Shown here in pieces: positions 1-8,334 of a stretch of DNA of 64,000 nt. The DNA is taken from the NCBI GenBank assembly GCA_963755335.1, contig CAVWJW010000008.1, positions 62,001-126,000 of the forward strand, given 5' to 3'. The DNA comes from UBA10649 sp963755335 (GTDB taxonomy: Bacteria; Actinomycetota; Actinomycetes; S36-B12). Position numbers and translations under genes: made by a program. A model generated the notes under the pieces. The model was not told where the DNA came from and made no database searches. It saw only the letters and a list, made by a program, of their open reading frames with translations. The first letter of the stretch is position 1, and the number at the start of each line of letters is the position of its first letter.

Positions 1-297
1 CTGCAACTGGTCGAGTCGCCTCGGCAGCGGGCCTTCGGGCAGGCGAAGCTCGACACCCTGCCCGCCTACTGTCGGTCCTGCGACGTCCGATTCGCCTGCA
101 ACGGCGGGTGCCCCAAGGACCGGTTCCTCACGACGCCCGACGGAGAGGGCGGCCTGCACTACCTCTGCGACGGGTACCAGCAGTTCTTCCGGCACGTCGA
201 CGAACCCATGAAGGTGATGCGCGACCTGCTGCGCAGTGGCCGTGACGCGACCGGACTGCGCGAGTGGTACACCGCGAAGGAGCAGGGTTTCCGCTAG
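1..297 (+). CDS. Radical SAM/SPASM protein, anaerobic sulfatase-maturase (anSME) type, C-terminal part
   Basis: The reading frame is open from the first base and ends at TAG 295-297, so only the last 98 residues are present. They contain a Cys cluster (CRSCDVRFACNGGCPKDR) followed about 20 residues later by a single Cys (LCDGY). This is the SPASM auxiliary [4Fe-4S] cluster-binding pattern of anSME-type enzymes, which oxidise a Cys or Ser of a sulfatase to formylglycine. The radical SAM CX3CX2C core would lie outside the window. No sulfatase gene is visible inside the window, so the substrate is unknown. The subfamily call rests on the GGCPKDR segment, typical of anSME proteins. Confidence 0.85.
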   Translation: MQLVESPRQRAFGQAKLDTLPAYCRSCDVRFACNGGCPKDRFLTTPDGEGGLHYLCDGYQQFFRHVDEPMKVMRDLLRSGRDATGLREWYTAKEQGFR

Positions 298-303
298 CCG
301 GGT

Positions 304-665
304 TCACTCCGCCGCGCGACCCCAGACGTGGGCCCCGCCCCAGTCGATCGCTTCGACCGGATCGTTGCCCACCACCCAAGCGTCGTGGCCAGGGGGAAGC
401 CAGTTCACGTCCCCTGCCCGGGCCTCGAACTCACTGCCGTCGGCCGTGCGCACGCCGATCCGTCCGGCGATCAGGTACTGGAATGGGGTGCCTCGCACAG
501 GTCGGTGCCCGTCGCTGGCTTCAGATGCTCGGACCATCGCCAGCCCGGCTGCAGCGTCATGTGCAGCACCTTGCCGCCCCCGATGTCGACGACCTCGCCC
601 CGACCGAACGGGAACTCTAGGACGTCATCCGGTTGGGCGAAGTTCTTCAGTTCGTAGCTGGGCAT
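304..665 (-). CDS. Small cupin-domain protein, frameshifted
   Basis: Two overlapping minus-strand frames make one cupin of about 120 residues. The first (from ATG 665) reads MPSYELKNFAQPDDV through the metal-site segment WSEHLKP and ATGTDLCEA. The second resumes at FQYLIAGRIGV and continues through the conserved PPGHDAWVVG to the stop at 304. They join if one base is missing near 482-485 (CAT TTC instead of CATTC on the coding strand). Related cupins carry a SEHVKP...GTD...GYVLSGR...PPGHDAW pattern. The product is probably a small metal-binding beta-barrel of unknown role. Whether the break is real or a sequencing deletion cannot be told from one sequence. Confidence 0.7.
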
Positions 666-708
666 CCCGGCACTCCTCTACTTGGTGATCGCGCCGACGC
701 CGACGACG

Positions 709-1365
709 TCAGACGCCCTGTCGAAGCTTCACGGAATATTGCCGCCAGGGGCGGTCGATGAGCAGCGGGAAGAGCAGGCGAACCGGCGCGGGCAGCTGAC
801 CCTTCATGTAGGCGCGGTCGGCTTCGTCGAGCGGCTCGAGCATCATCCCCATCGCGATCGGCAGCATGCTGCGGGGGATGGTCGCTCGCGCGTGCTCGCC
901 CATCGCATCCCACTCCTGCTGCGTCAAGGTCGTGGCGGCGAGCGGGACGATGCGCTTCTCCTCGTCGTCCAGATGGGGCTGGAGGGTCGTGTTGACACCG
1001 TCGAGCGCCGCCGCGAGCGACTCCGCCGAATCGGGCGACGGCTGCGTTCGCCAGGTGGTGCACGCCTGGCGTGCCTGATCGAGCGAGCCCGAGACCGCCT
1101 GGTGCTGCTGGTCGATCTCGGTGATCATCGGTGCCTGATCGGGGGATCGCTCGAGGATCTTCGGATACAGCAGATCGTCCTCGCTCTCGTGGTGGTGGTG
1201 CAGCATCGTGATGCCGAAGTCGATGTGCTCGGCGAGGAACGTCACCCGTTCCGACGAGGGGGTGGGGTTGGCCCGCACCAGCTCGGCGGCCTCCGAGTAG
1301 GTATTGCGAAACGTCGCATGGACGATCGCCATGTCGCGCACTTCAATGGGTTGGGTCGCACTCAT
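709..1365 (-). CDS. Hemerythrin HHE domain protein
   Basis: A 218-residue soluble protein with the spaced His/Glu pattern of the hemerythrin fold: an N-terminal His in DMAIVHATFR, a run of four His followed by ESEDDLLYP near residue 55, IDQQHQAV near 85, and LQPHLDDEE near 130. These side chains would hold a non-haem di-iron centre that binds O2, NO or iron. The length exceeds the four-helix core, leaving a C-terminal extension of about 70 residues (RPWRQYSVKLR). It starts at ATG 1365 and is followed downstream by a diguanylate cyclase on the same strand. A second hemerythrin-type gene lies at 18297-18938. The physiological ligand is not known. Confidence 0.85.
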   Translation of the reverse strand: MSATQPIEVRDMAIVHATFRNTYSEAAELVRANPTPSSERVTFLAEHIDFGITMLHHHHESEDDLLYPKILERSPDQAPMITEIDQQHQAVSGSLDQARQACTTWRTQPSPDSAESLAAALDGVNTTLQPHLDDEEKRIVPLAATTLTQQEWDAMGEHARATIPRSMLPIAMGMMLEPLDEADRAYMKGQLPAPVRLLFPLLIDRPWRQYSVKLRQGV

Positions 1366-1407
1366 GGGGCAAATTGTCCCGAAATAATGGCAATTCTCAA
1401 GGGGTGA

Positions 1408-2883
1408 TCAGCGGGGAAATGCGACCCCTGCTGCATCGACCACGCGGTCGCGTCCCGTCGACTTGGCGGCGTAGAGGGCGGCGTCGGCGCGGGCGACCGT
1501 GGACGTGATCGGCTCGATGAAGTCGCGACGGGCGTAGCCGACCGACAGCGTGACCGGCATCGGCGTGACTCGCCGCATGTCGTCGAGGGCCTCGCCCGCC
1601 CGAACGGTCCACTCTCCTTGCAGGATCAGGGCGAACTCCTCACCGCCGTAACGGGCCAGGAAGATCGACGGATCAAGGCACCCACGCCAGGCGCGAGCGC
1701 ACTCGGCCAGCAGCGCATCGCCGGCCAGATGGCCGTGCCGGTCGTTGTACTCCTTGAAGTGATCGAGGTCGGCCATGGCCACGGTCAGCGCCTGGTCGGA
1801 CGTGCGGGCTGCCTCGACGGCTCGCATGAGCTCGAAGTCCCACGATCGGCGATTGGGCAGCCCCGTGAGGACGTCGGTGCGCGACAGCACGGCGAGGCTG
1901 TCCGCCTGCTTCTGGACCGTGGACATGAGCAGCAGGATGCGCCAGATCACGAGGATGTTGATGGTGATGGAAGCAAGTGCCAGGAAGAGGAATTCGGGGC
2001 TCGATGCGTTGCGCGCCATGAGCACCAGGAGCATGGGAGCGGTGAGGGCGCCGACTCCGAGGGCGATGGTGCGCGGACGCGACATGATCGCGGAGGTGAT
2101 CGGCGGGGGGCTCTCGATGTGCTGGGCGTCGGGATCGAGCGCGGCACCCACCATGAGCAGCAGCCCGGCGGTGAAAAGTGCCTCGAGCCACCCGGGCTCT
2201 TCTGCGACCACGTCGTTGATGACCAGTGCGTTGTACACCAGGTCGGCGAGCAGGGTGAGGGTCACGGACGCGACCAGGAGCAGCAGTGCGCGCATGGGTC
2301 GTCCGCCGCCCACGGACAGCCGGATCAGGATGGCGAGCACGGCCAGGTCAAGCACCGGGTAGGCCATGGCCAGGTAGCTGCTCAGATCGGACTGCGACTG
2401 CGAGGTCATGGGCAGCAGTACGAAGGTGACCGCAACGGAGATCGCCGCCAGCAGGATGACGGCCGAGTCGATCCAGGCCTGCCGGTCCCAGACCCGCTGC
2501 CGCTGCCGCAGGAGCACGATGAGCGCGCCGATGAGGGGCACGTACGCCGCGATGTAGAGCACGTCTGCCCAGCTGGGGAACGGGGTCAACGCGAAGTGGT
2601 ACTGGAAGACGTCGTACGCCACGTCGCCGACGACTGTCAGTGCGGCATAGAGCCACAGCGGCCACCACACGTTTCGGGCCACCGGAGGCATGCCGAGCGC
2701 CGCGATGAAGAACACGGCTATCGCGACGATCTCGGTGCCGCGCGTCACCACGACCCACACGGGGGAGTCGACCGGCAGGAACGCGACGAGCGCTATGGCT
2801 ATGACGGCGGCAACCGCACCGATGCGCCGCCAACGGTCCAGCCCCGCATAGGCGGGAGCTACCTTCCTTCGCCAGGCGTTCAT
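1408..2883 (-). CDS. Membrane-bound GGDEF diguanylate cyclase
   Basis: A 491-residue protein. The N-terminal 310 residues are a series of hydrophobic helices (about eight to ten) forming an integral-membrane sensory region. A GGDEF domain follows with RTDVLTGLPNRRSW at its start and the active-site variant GGEEF at about residues 413-417 (RYGGEEFALIL), which is catalytically competent in known cyclases. It should condense two GTP into c-di-GMP at the membrane in response to an unidentified signal. No RxxD inhibitory site is obvious just before GGEEF. The start is ATG 2883. Other c-di-GMP genes in the window lie at 27.6, 28.9 and 45.6-47.8 kb. Confidence 0.9.
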   Translation of the reverse strand: MNAWRRKVAPAYAGLDRWRRIGAVAAVIAIALVAFLPVDSPVWVVVTRGTEIVAIAVFFIAALGMPPVARNVWWPLWLYAALTVVGDVAYDVFQYHFALTPFPSWADVLYIAAYVPLIGALIVLLRQRQRVWDRQAWIDSAVILLAAISVAVTFVLLPMTSQSQSDLSSYLAMAYPVLDLAVLAILIRLSVGGGRPMRALLLLVASVTLTLLADLVYNALVINDVVAEEPGWLEALFTAGLLLMVGAALDPDAQHIESPPPITSAIMSRPRTIALGVGALTAPMLLVLMARNASSPEFLFLALASITINILVIWRILLLMSTVQKQADSLAVLSRTDVLTGLPNRRSWDFELMRAVEAARTSDQALTVAMADLDHFKEYNDRHGHLAGDALLAECARAWRGCLDPSIFLARYGGEEFALILQGEWTVRAGEALDDMRRVTPMPVTLSVGYARRDFIEPITSTVARADAALYAAKSTGRDRVVDAAGVAFPR

Positions 2884-2973
2884 GGGACGCGGCAGCCAGC
2901 TGTGTCCATAGTTCCGGTATCGGCTCGTTCGCCCTGAAATGACCGGTCAGGCGTTGGGGCCTCGCTCGCCTGC

Positions 2974-3648
2974 CTAACTGCGCTGGGGAGGCAGCTTGCT
3001 CTGGATCCACGCGATCAGGTCGCTGCTGCTGCGGGTTTGCAGCCACACCCGCCCGGGTCCGGAGAAGTCGGTGACCAGCCCTTCTCCGCCGAGCAGGGTG
3101 GACTTCCAGCTGCCGGCCTTGCGCACGGAGTACTGGACGGTGTCGTCGAACGCCACGACGTGTCCGGTGTCGAGGGTGATGACCTCGCCGGCGACCAGCT
3201 CGTGCGAGCGGATGGCGCCGTAGGCGGAGATGAGCAGGTCGCCTGCGCCGGTGCAACGCAGCAGGATCAAGCCCTCGCCGCTGAAGAACGTCTTGCCGCC
3301 GCCCCACTTGCTGTCGACGTCGATGGAGGGGTCGGAGGCGATCCACGACCCGGACTGCACCATCAGGGCACCGGCCCCGTTGAGGCTGACCATGCTCATG
3401 TCGCCGGGCAGTGCAGCCGCGACGCCCACGACGCCACCGCTGCCGGAGCTGAAGTCGTTGACGAAGAAGCTCTCGCCGCCAAGGGTCCGCTTCAACCCCT
3501 TCATGAAGCCGCCCTGGGTGGACGTCGCGATCTGGATGTCGCCGCGGGTCATGGCCATCGCGCCGGCCTCGACGCGGACGGCACCCCCCGCGGGAAGGGT
3601 GATCTCACCGAAGGCGAACGCGGGACCGGAGTGGATGTCTGCCTGCAT
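2974..3648 (-). CDS. AIM24 / TIGR00266 family protein
   Basis: A 224-residue Gly-rich beta protein with the family's typical features: an N-terminal FGEITLPAGGAVRVEAGAM, the loop GGFMKGLKRTLGGESFFVNDF, and repeated short beta strands ending in GRVWLQTRSS. Bacterial AIM24 homologues (named after yeast mitochondrial AIM24) have no settled biochemical function. The protein has no signal peptide or membrane segment. It starts at ATG 3648 and sits on the same strand as the AAA protein upstream (3718-4296), 69 bases apart, so co-transcription is possible. The family call is firm; the function is unknown. Confidence 0.85.
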   Translation of the reverse strand: MQADIHSGPAFAFGEITLPAGGAVRVEAGAMAMTRGDIQIATSTQGGFMKGLKRTLGGESFFVNDFSSGSGGVVGVAAALPGDMSMVSLNGAGALMVQSGSWIASDPSIDVDSKWGGGKTFFSGEGLILLRCTGAGDLLISAYGAIRSHELVAGEVITLDTGHVVAFDDTVQYSVRKAGSWKSTLLGGEGLVTDFSGPGRVWLQTRSSSDLIAWIQSKLPPQRS

Positions 3649-3717
3649 GCGCAGACCCTAGCGGCGGCCAGTCGCGGTGGCCCGTTGTGGGCTTCCGCGC
3701 GGTCTGATTCCGTCGGG

Positions 3718-4296
3718 CTAGCTGAACGTGACTTCGATCGCCTTCCGACGGACGAGGGCCAATCCCGGCTCCTGGGGCGAGTTGGTTGCGAGGATGACGA
3801 GACCGGAATAGCCCTCGATCCGCCCGAGCAGGTAGTCAACCTCCTGGTTCTGGTAGCGGCCGTGCGCGTCCTTCTCGTCGGTCCGCTCTCCGAATAGGGC
3901 ATCCGCCTCGTCGAGGAACAGGACGGTGTCGGAATCCTCGGCGGCAGCGAACAGGCGGGACAGGTTCTTCTCCGTCTCGCCGATGTACTTGCTGATGAGG
4001 GCGGCAACGTCGACATTCAGCAGCTCGGCCCCGAGCCGGCCGGCAAGGACCTGAGCAGCGACCAACTTGGGCGGTCCGGCACCTCCGGTGAAGAGGGCGA
4101 CCACTCCGTGGGAGGTCGAGCCGTCAATGCCCTTACTCGACGAGCCGCGCGCCTGGATGACTCGATCGGCCAAGTCGTGGAGCTGGGCCAGGGTCTCGTC
4201 GGCCAGCGCCAATTCGGCCCACGAGGCCGAGGCGGGGCCGACCACGGAGGGGGGTGTCGACGGCTGCTCTTCGGATTCCATGTCCCATTTCAGCAC
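3718..4296 (-). CDS. AAA-family ATPase-like protein with degenerate Walker A
   Basis: A 192-residue single AAA module. SKYIGETEKNLSRLF (about 102-116), Walker B TVLFLDEADALFG (124-136) and the sensor-1 region ILATN are typical of the classical AAA (CDC48/FtsH-like) clade. The Walker A region, normally GxxGxGK(T/S), instead reads GGAGPPKL at 71-78: the Lys is kept, but Gly before it and the Thr/Ser after it are lost. The C-terminus stops at VRRKAIEVTFS, where other AAA proteins carry the Arg finger and lid, so the lid is absent. It may bind nucleotide weakly or act as a non-hydrolysing partner. Start ATG 4296; ATG 4281 is also possible. Confidence 0.7.
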   Translation of the reverse strand: MLKWDMESEEQPSTPPSVVGPASASWAELALADETLAQLHDLADRVIQARGSSSKGIDGSTSHGVVALFTGGAGPPKLVAAQVLAGRLGAELLNVDVAALISKYIGETEKNLSRLFAAAEDSDTVLFLDEADALFGERTDEKDAHGRYQNQEVDYLLGRIEGYSGLVILATNSPQEPGLALVRRKAIEVTFS

Positions 4297-4791
4297 TGGC
4301 GACGTCGCTCGTCACACGCGTGCAAGGCTGACGAGCATCCGGACCCCCGTTCCGGCGCCCGCAACGGGGTTAGCGCGGGCGCCGGAATTGCTCCGCCTGA
4401 CGGCGAGCACCGATGCAGCGAGTCGGGAAACCGCGTACACCGGGCGACTTCGGGAATGAAAGAAGACCTCGTCGTAACCGCACTCACGGGGAGTTGCCGT
4501 CACGCCGAGGTCTGGGGCGCTGGTGTCGTGGTCTTCTGTCGATCTGTTGTTGACAGTACGCGTGTCCGCTCACCGGCGCAATGGTCGGTTCGAGGCGTCG
4601 CTCGCGTGCATCGTGCGGTCAACGATGTCACGACCGATCGCTCGGCCGGCGAGATTCCGCTGGTATCGAAGAGGTTTGCGCTTCGCATGGGCGGGTCATA
4701 GCCTGAGGATGTTGATCTGGACCACGTGACATCGTCGAAGCTTCACGCCGCAACCGTCGAGCGAGAGGATGACCTTCATCGGTCCACGAAC
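4297..4791. other. 495-base gap without a convincing gene
   Basis: No frame here has both a plausible start and recognisable protein character. The stretch separates the AAA gene (leftward) from the type III PKS operon (rightward), so it should hold both promoters. A TTGACA hexamer at 4550-4555 has no good -10 partner 16-18 bases on. A perfect GC-rich hairpin lies at 4352-4385 (listed separately). Nothing else stands out. Confidence 0.6.
4352..4385. terminator. GC-rich hairpin, possible terminator or attenuator
   Basis: Arms CCGGCGCCCGC (4352-4362) and GCGGGCGCCGG (4375-4385) are perfectly complementary, with a 12-base loop. No T-run follows on either side and neither flanking gene ends here; both genes point away from it. 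A terminator role is therefore unproven. It could be a 5' leader structure. Confidence 0.3.
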
Positions 4792-5865
4792 ATGAGTGTC
4801 ATTGCGGCGGTTTCCAGCGTCCTGGGGCCCCACGGCTATTCGCAGCGGGAGATCACGGACGCCTTTTCCGCGGTCGTATCCCCTGACGGCAGCAGCAGGG
4901 ACGTCATCGCCCGCATCCATGCGGCCACCGGAGTCGAACGGCGCTACCTCGCCCTGCCCCTCGAGGTCTACGACAGGCTGGACGGCTTCGGCGCGGCCAA
5001 TGATGCATTCATCCGGGTGGGCCTCGATCTGGCTGAGGCTGCTGTACGTGCAGCACTCGATGACGCGGGACTGCTCCCGGGCGATGTGGACGTGGTGGTG
5101 ACGACGACCGTTACGGGCATCGCAGTTCCGTCCATCGAGGCGCGGCTGGTGCCCCGCCTCTGCCTTCGTTCCGACGTGAAGCGCCTGCCGATATTCGGAT
5201 TGGGATGCGTCGCAGGTGCCGCGGGCATAGCCCGGGTGCACGACTACCTCGTCGGCCACCCGGATGACGTCGTTGTGCTCCTGTCCCTCGAACTCTGCTC
5301 GCTCACGGTCCAGCGCGACGACGCTTCGATGGCCAACATCGTGGCGAGCGGACTGTTCGGAGATGGAGCCGCAGCCGTGGTGATGATGGGAGACAGGCGT
5401 GCCGAAGTCATGGGCGCCCGTGGCCCTGAAGTCGTGGCGTCGCGAAGTCGGATGTATCCCGATACGGAGCGCACCATGGGCTGGGACATCGGTGCCAGCG
5501 GCTTCCGCATTGTGCTGTCGCCCGGCGTGTCCGACGTCATCACCGACAACCTCGGCGCTGACATGTCCGGCTTCCTCGCCGACCATGACCTGACGACGGC
5601 AGACATCGCGGCGTGGGTCTGTCACCCCGGGGGACCGAAGGTACTCCAGGCCATGGAGTGCGCACTTGACCTCCACGAAGGACAGTTGGACGTCACCTGG
5701 CGATCCTTGGCCGCCATTGGGAACCTGTCCTCAGCGTCGGTGCTTCACGTGCTGGGCGACACCCTGGCCGGCCGCGGGGTTGATCCGCCCAGCGTGGGCA
5801 GTCCCGGTGTGCTGATGGCGATGGGTCCGGGATTCTGCGCCGAGCTCGTGCTGCTGCGGTGGTGA
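4792..5865 (+). CDS. Type III polyketide synthase, alkylresorcinol/phenolic lipid type (SrsA-like)
   Basis: From ATG 4792 the protein is 357 residues; the frame also allows GTG 4726. The catalytic triad of chalcone-synthase-fold enzymes is present: Cys139 in GLGCVAGAAG, His278 in CHPGG and Asn311 in GNLSSAS. Such enzymes extend a fatty acyl starter with malonyl-type units and cyclise the chain into a resorcinol or pyrone. The next two genes, 4 bases downstream and then overlapping, are an ICMT-type methyltransferase and a flavin hydroxylase. This is the gene order of the Streptomyces griseus srsABC operon, which makes methylated phenolic lipids and quinones. Family call firm; product inferred from context. 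Confidence 0.9.
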   Translation: MSVIAAVSSVLGPHGYSQREITDAFSAVVSPDGSSRDVIARIHAATGVERRYLALPLEVYDRLDGFGAANDAFIRVGLDLAEAAVRAALDDAGLLPGDVDVVVTTTVTGIAVPSIEARLVPRLCLRSDVKRLPIFGLGCVAGAAGIARVHDYLVGHPDDVVVLLSLELCSLTVQRDDASMANIVASGLFGDGAAAVVMMGDRRAEVMGARGPEVVASRSRMYPDTERTMGWDIGASGFRIVLSPGVSDVITDNLGADMSGFLADHDLTTADIAAWVCHPGGPKVLQAMECALDLHEGQLDVTWRSLAAIGNLSSASVLHVLGDTLAGRGVDPPSVGSPGVLMAMGPGFCAELVLLRW

Positions 5866-5869
5866 CAGG

Positions 5870-6401
5870 GTGACCGGATTTGTGGCCTTCACCGCACTCG
5901 TGGTCCTTGTCGCCTTGGAGCGAATCGCGGAACTTGTCGTGTCGAGGCGCAACCTTCGTTGGAGTCAGGCACACGGCGGCGTCGAATTCGGGCATTCGCA
6001 CTATCCGTACATGGTGGCCTTGCATGTGTTCTTGCTGGCGGGCTCGCTGATCGAGGTCTGGGTCTGGCAGCGTCCGCTGATCCCGGCCGTGTCATTGATC
6101 ATGCTGGCTCTCGTTGTCGCCTCGCAGGCGCTGCGCTGGTGGTGCATCCTCACGCTCGGCCGGCGATGGAACACCCTGGTCGTCGTCGTTCCCGGATTGC
6201 CCAAGGTCACCCGCGGTCCGTATCGCTATCTCGCTCATCCCAACTACGTTGCCGTCGTCATCGAGGGCGTGGCCTCTGCCGATGGTCGGGTTCGCGTGGG
6301 TCACGGCGGTCGTCTTCACGCTGCTGAACATCCCCCTCCTCATGGTTCGCCTTCGGGTTGAGAACGAGGCGCTGGCGACGCTGCCTTCGGTGCCCGCATG
6401 A
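5870..6401 (+). CDS. Isoprenylcysteine carboxyl methyltransferase (ICMT)-family methyltransferase (SrsB-like), frameshifted
   Basis: Start GTG 5870, 4 bases after the PKS stop. The first frame gives membrane helices, then the ICMT signature: RRWNTLVVVVPG, VTRGPYRYLAHPNYVAVVIEG. The frame breaks at about 6275, where one extra base (GTG GCC t CTG CCG ATG) interrupts VALPMVGFAWVTAV. The +1 frame completes the last helix and the RLRVENEALA tail to TGA 6399-6401, for about 176 residues. In phenolic-lipid operons this family methylates the resorcinol hydroxyl in the membrane, using S-adenosylmethionine. The stop overlaps the next start (ATGA at 6398). The extra base looks like a sequencing insertion because both halves are well conserved. 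Confidence 0.8.
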
Positions 6402-7417
6402 TCGACGTCCTCGTCGCGGGTGCTGGTCCAGTGGGGCTCGTCGCAGCGATCCACGCGGCTCTCCGCGGCCTCGAGGTCGTCGTCGTCGAGCCGCGTAGCG
6501 GATCGCGGGACAAGGCCTGCGGGGAGGGATTGATGCCCGACGCGCTCACGAGACTGGCGCTCATCGGTGTCGATCCGCCGGGGGTCGCGTTCAGCGGGAT
6601 CAGGTACGTCGACGGCGAGCGCGCAGCGGAGGCGCGGTTCTCTGCGGAGCCCGGACGCGGCGTTCGACGCACGGTGCTGAATCAGTTGCTCACGGAGCGG
6701 GCCCGGGCGCTGGGCGTGCGTTTCATGACGGACCGGGTTGATGCGATCGTGCAGGGTGCCGACTGGGTCGAGGCGGCTGGCGTCAGGGCTCGGTACCTTG
6801 TCGGTGCGGATGGCCTGCATTCGCAGGTGCGCAGGTCGCTCGGCCTGTCGGCGGTGAGTGGCCGTCATCAACGGTTCGGGGTGCGACAGCACTTTGCGAT
6901 ACCCCCATGGACCGACATGGTCGAGGTGCACTGGCTGAGCGGTGCCGAGCTGTACGTCACTCCTGTTGGGGAGGGGACGGTCGGCGTGGCTGTGTTGGGA
7001 GCCGCCCCCCTTCACCTCGCAGCGGCCATCGGTGGCGTGCCCGAGCTGGCCAGAAGGCTCGAGGGCGCCGCACTGGCCAGCACGGCTCGCGGCGCGGGTC
7101 CGTTGCGCCAGCGCGTCGTTGCACGGCGCTCGGGTCGCGCACTGCTCGTGGGGGACGCGGCTGGGTATGTCGATGCGCTCACGGGCGAAGGCCTTCGCAT
7201 CGGGTTCGCGGAGGCTGAGGCAGCCGTCGATGCGATCGTGGCGGGCCGGCCGGAAGGGTACGAGGCGGAATGGCACCGCATCACGAGGTCCTATCGATGG
7301 CTGACGAGTGCGCTGCTCTGGACCACGGCCCATCGACGCCTCCGCCCCTTGGTGGTTCCAACTGCGGGTGCGCTTCCCTGGGCCTTCCGCCGGATCGTGG
7401 AGCGCCTGGCCTATTGA
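6398..7417 (+). CDS. FAD-dependent monooxygenase/oxidoreductase (SrsC-like)
   Basis: A 339-residue flavoprotein. The N-terminal Rossmann motif GAGPVG (residues 6-11) is followed by the acidic VVVVEPRSG strand end. DKACGEGLMP resembles geranylgeranyl-reductase/hydroxylase flavoproteins, and the second FAD motif is LLVGDAAGYVDALTGEGL near residue 250. It overlaps the methyltransferase by ATGA and so is translationally coupled. In the srs pathway the third gene hydroxylates the alkylresorcinol ring to a hydroquinone or quinone, and I infer the same here. Its C-terminus ends in a basic, aromatic stretch (AFRRIVERLAY). No terminator hairpin follows. Confidence 0.85.
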   Translation: MIDVLVAGAGPVGLVAAIHAALRGLEVVVVEPRSGSRDKACGEGLMPDALTRLALIGVDPPGVAFSGIRYVDGERAAEARFSAEPGRGVRRTVLNQLLTERARALGVRFMTDRVDAIVQGADWVEAAGVRARYLVGADGLHSQVRRSLGLSAVSGRHQRFGVRQHFAIPPWTDMVEVHWLSGAELYVTPVGEGTVGVAVLGAAPLHLAAAIGGVPELARRLEGAALASTARGAGPLRQRVVARRSGRALLVGDAAGYVDALTGEGLRIGFAEAEAAVDAIVAGRPEGYEAEWHRITRSYRWLTSALLWTTAHRRLRPLVVPTAGALPWAFRRIVERLAY

Positions 7418-7560
7418 GGTGCTGGCAGCCCCGACGGGGAAGTCGGCAACCGCATCCTGCCTAAGGGCCGTACAAGGCAGCGGTAACGACGTAGGGTGAA
7501 AGAAGTCCAACCCCCAACCTGCCCCAGTCCTCGGCAGAGCCCTCCCGTGGAAGGTGCGCC

Positions 7561-8334
7561 GTGACTGACGGATGGACTCGCGCCGAGCTCGTCAGCCGGG
7601 CTGGCGAACTCGTTGCGAGTGAGCCCATCATCAGCAACGGTTCGCACGGGACCGCGGCCGATCTGGATCAGTTGTGCCGGGCCGTGAGAAGGGCACTACC
7701 CGCCTCCGGTGTGGTGATCAGCCTGATGACACGAAGCGGCCCTACGGGGATAGCCGCGTGTTCCGATGCGCGGTGGAAGGACATCGAGGAGCTGCAGTTC
7801 ATGCTCGGCGAGGGTCCCTGCTGGGACGCCTTCGAATCGGGCCGCCCAGTCCTTGCCGAGGATGTGGCGGCGAACGACGAATCGCGCTGGCCCGGCTACT
7901 GCTCTGCCGCCGTTGATCACGGTGTTCACGCAGTCTTCGCCTTCCCCCTCCAGATTCACCACGCACGCGTGGGCGTGATGGACGTCTACCGGAATGCGCC
8001 GGGTGGGCTGGACGCAAACCACCTCGCCCTGATCCTCGCCTTCGCCGAATGCGCGACGGCTCTACTGGTCGATGGCCAGGAAGCGGCGGGTGCCGGTGAG
8101 ATCCCGTCCGGCGTGGATCACGCGCTCGGATCGCGATTCGAGGCCTATCAGGCGCAGGGGATGGTCATGGTCCAGCTTGGTGTCCCTCTGGCGGATGCCA
8201 TGGCTCGGCTTCGTGCCTACGCGTACGCGAATGACCGTACGCTGGGGCAGGTAGCCCGGCAGGTCGTCTCACGGTCCCTCAGCTTCGAGCCCGAGGACGC
8301 AGCGTCGGGAACCGAGAAGGGAAGTGAGTCATGA
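7561..8334 (+). CDS. GAF-ANTAR domain regulator
   Basis: Start GTG 7561, 257 residues. The GAF sensor covers about residues 25-165 (GVVISLMTRSG, LQFMLGEGPCWDAFESGRPVLAEDV, AFPLQIHHARVGVMDVYR). The C-terminal ANTAR domain covers about 185-245 and has the three-helix pattern ...QAQGMVMVQLGVPLADAMARLRAYAYANDRTL. ANTAR domains bind paired RNA hairpins and prevent termination; the GAF ligand is unknown. The stop overlaps the start of a second GAF-ANTAR gene (ATGA at 8331), making a tandem pair. No ANTAR target hairpin pair could be identified by eye. Confidence 0.9.
   Translation: MTDGWTRAELVSRAGELVASEPIISNGSHGTAADLDQLCRAVRRALPASGVVISLMTRSGPTGIAACSDARWKDIEELQFMLGEGPCWDAFESGRPVLAEDVAANDESRWPGYCSAAVDHGVHAVFAFPLQIHHARVGVMDVYRNAPGGLDANHLALILAFAECATALLVDGQEAAGAGEIPSGVDHALGSRFEAYQAQGMVMVQLGVPLADAMARLRAYAYANDRTLGQVARQVVSRSLSFEPEDAASGTEKGSES

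Noticed and set aside
1618..2937. Long plus-strand frame of 439 codons opposite the GGDEF gene
   Set aside because: Antisense shadow of a strongly conserved diguanylate cyclase; composition is His/Gln/Glu-rich without any domain, a usual artefact of high-GC coding strands.
4550..4555. TTGACA as the -35 box of the type III PKS promoter
   Set aside because: No acceptable -10 hexamer lies 16-18 bases downstream, and the distance to the start (about 240 bases) is large.
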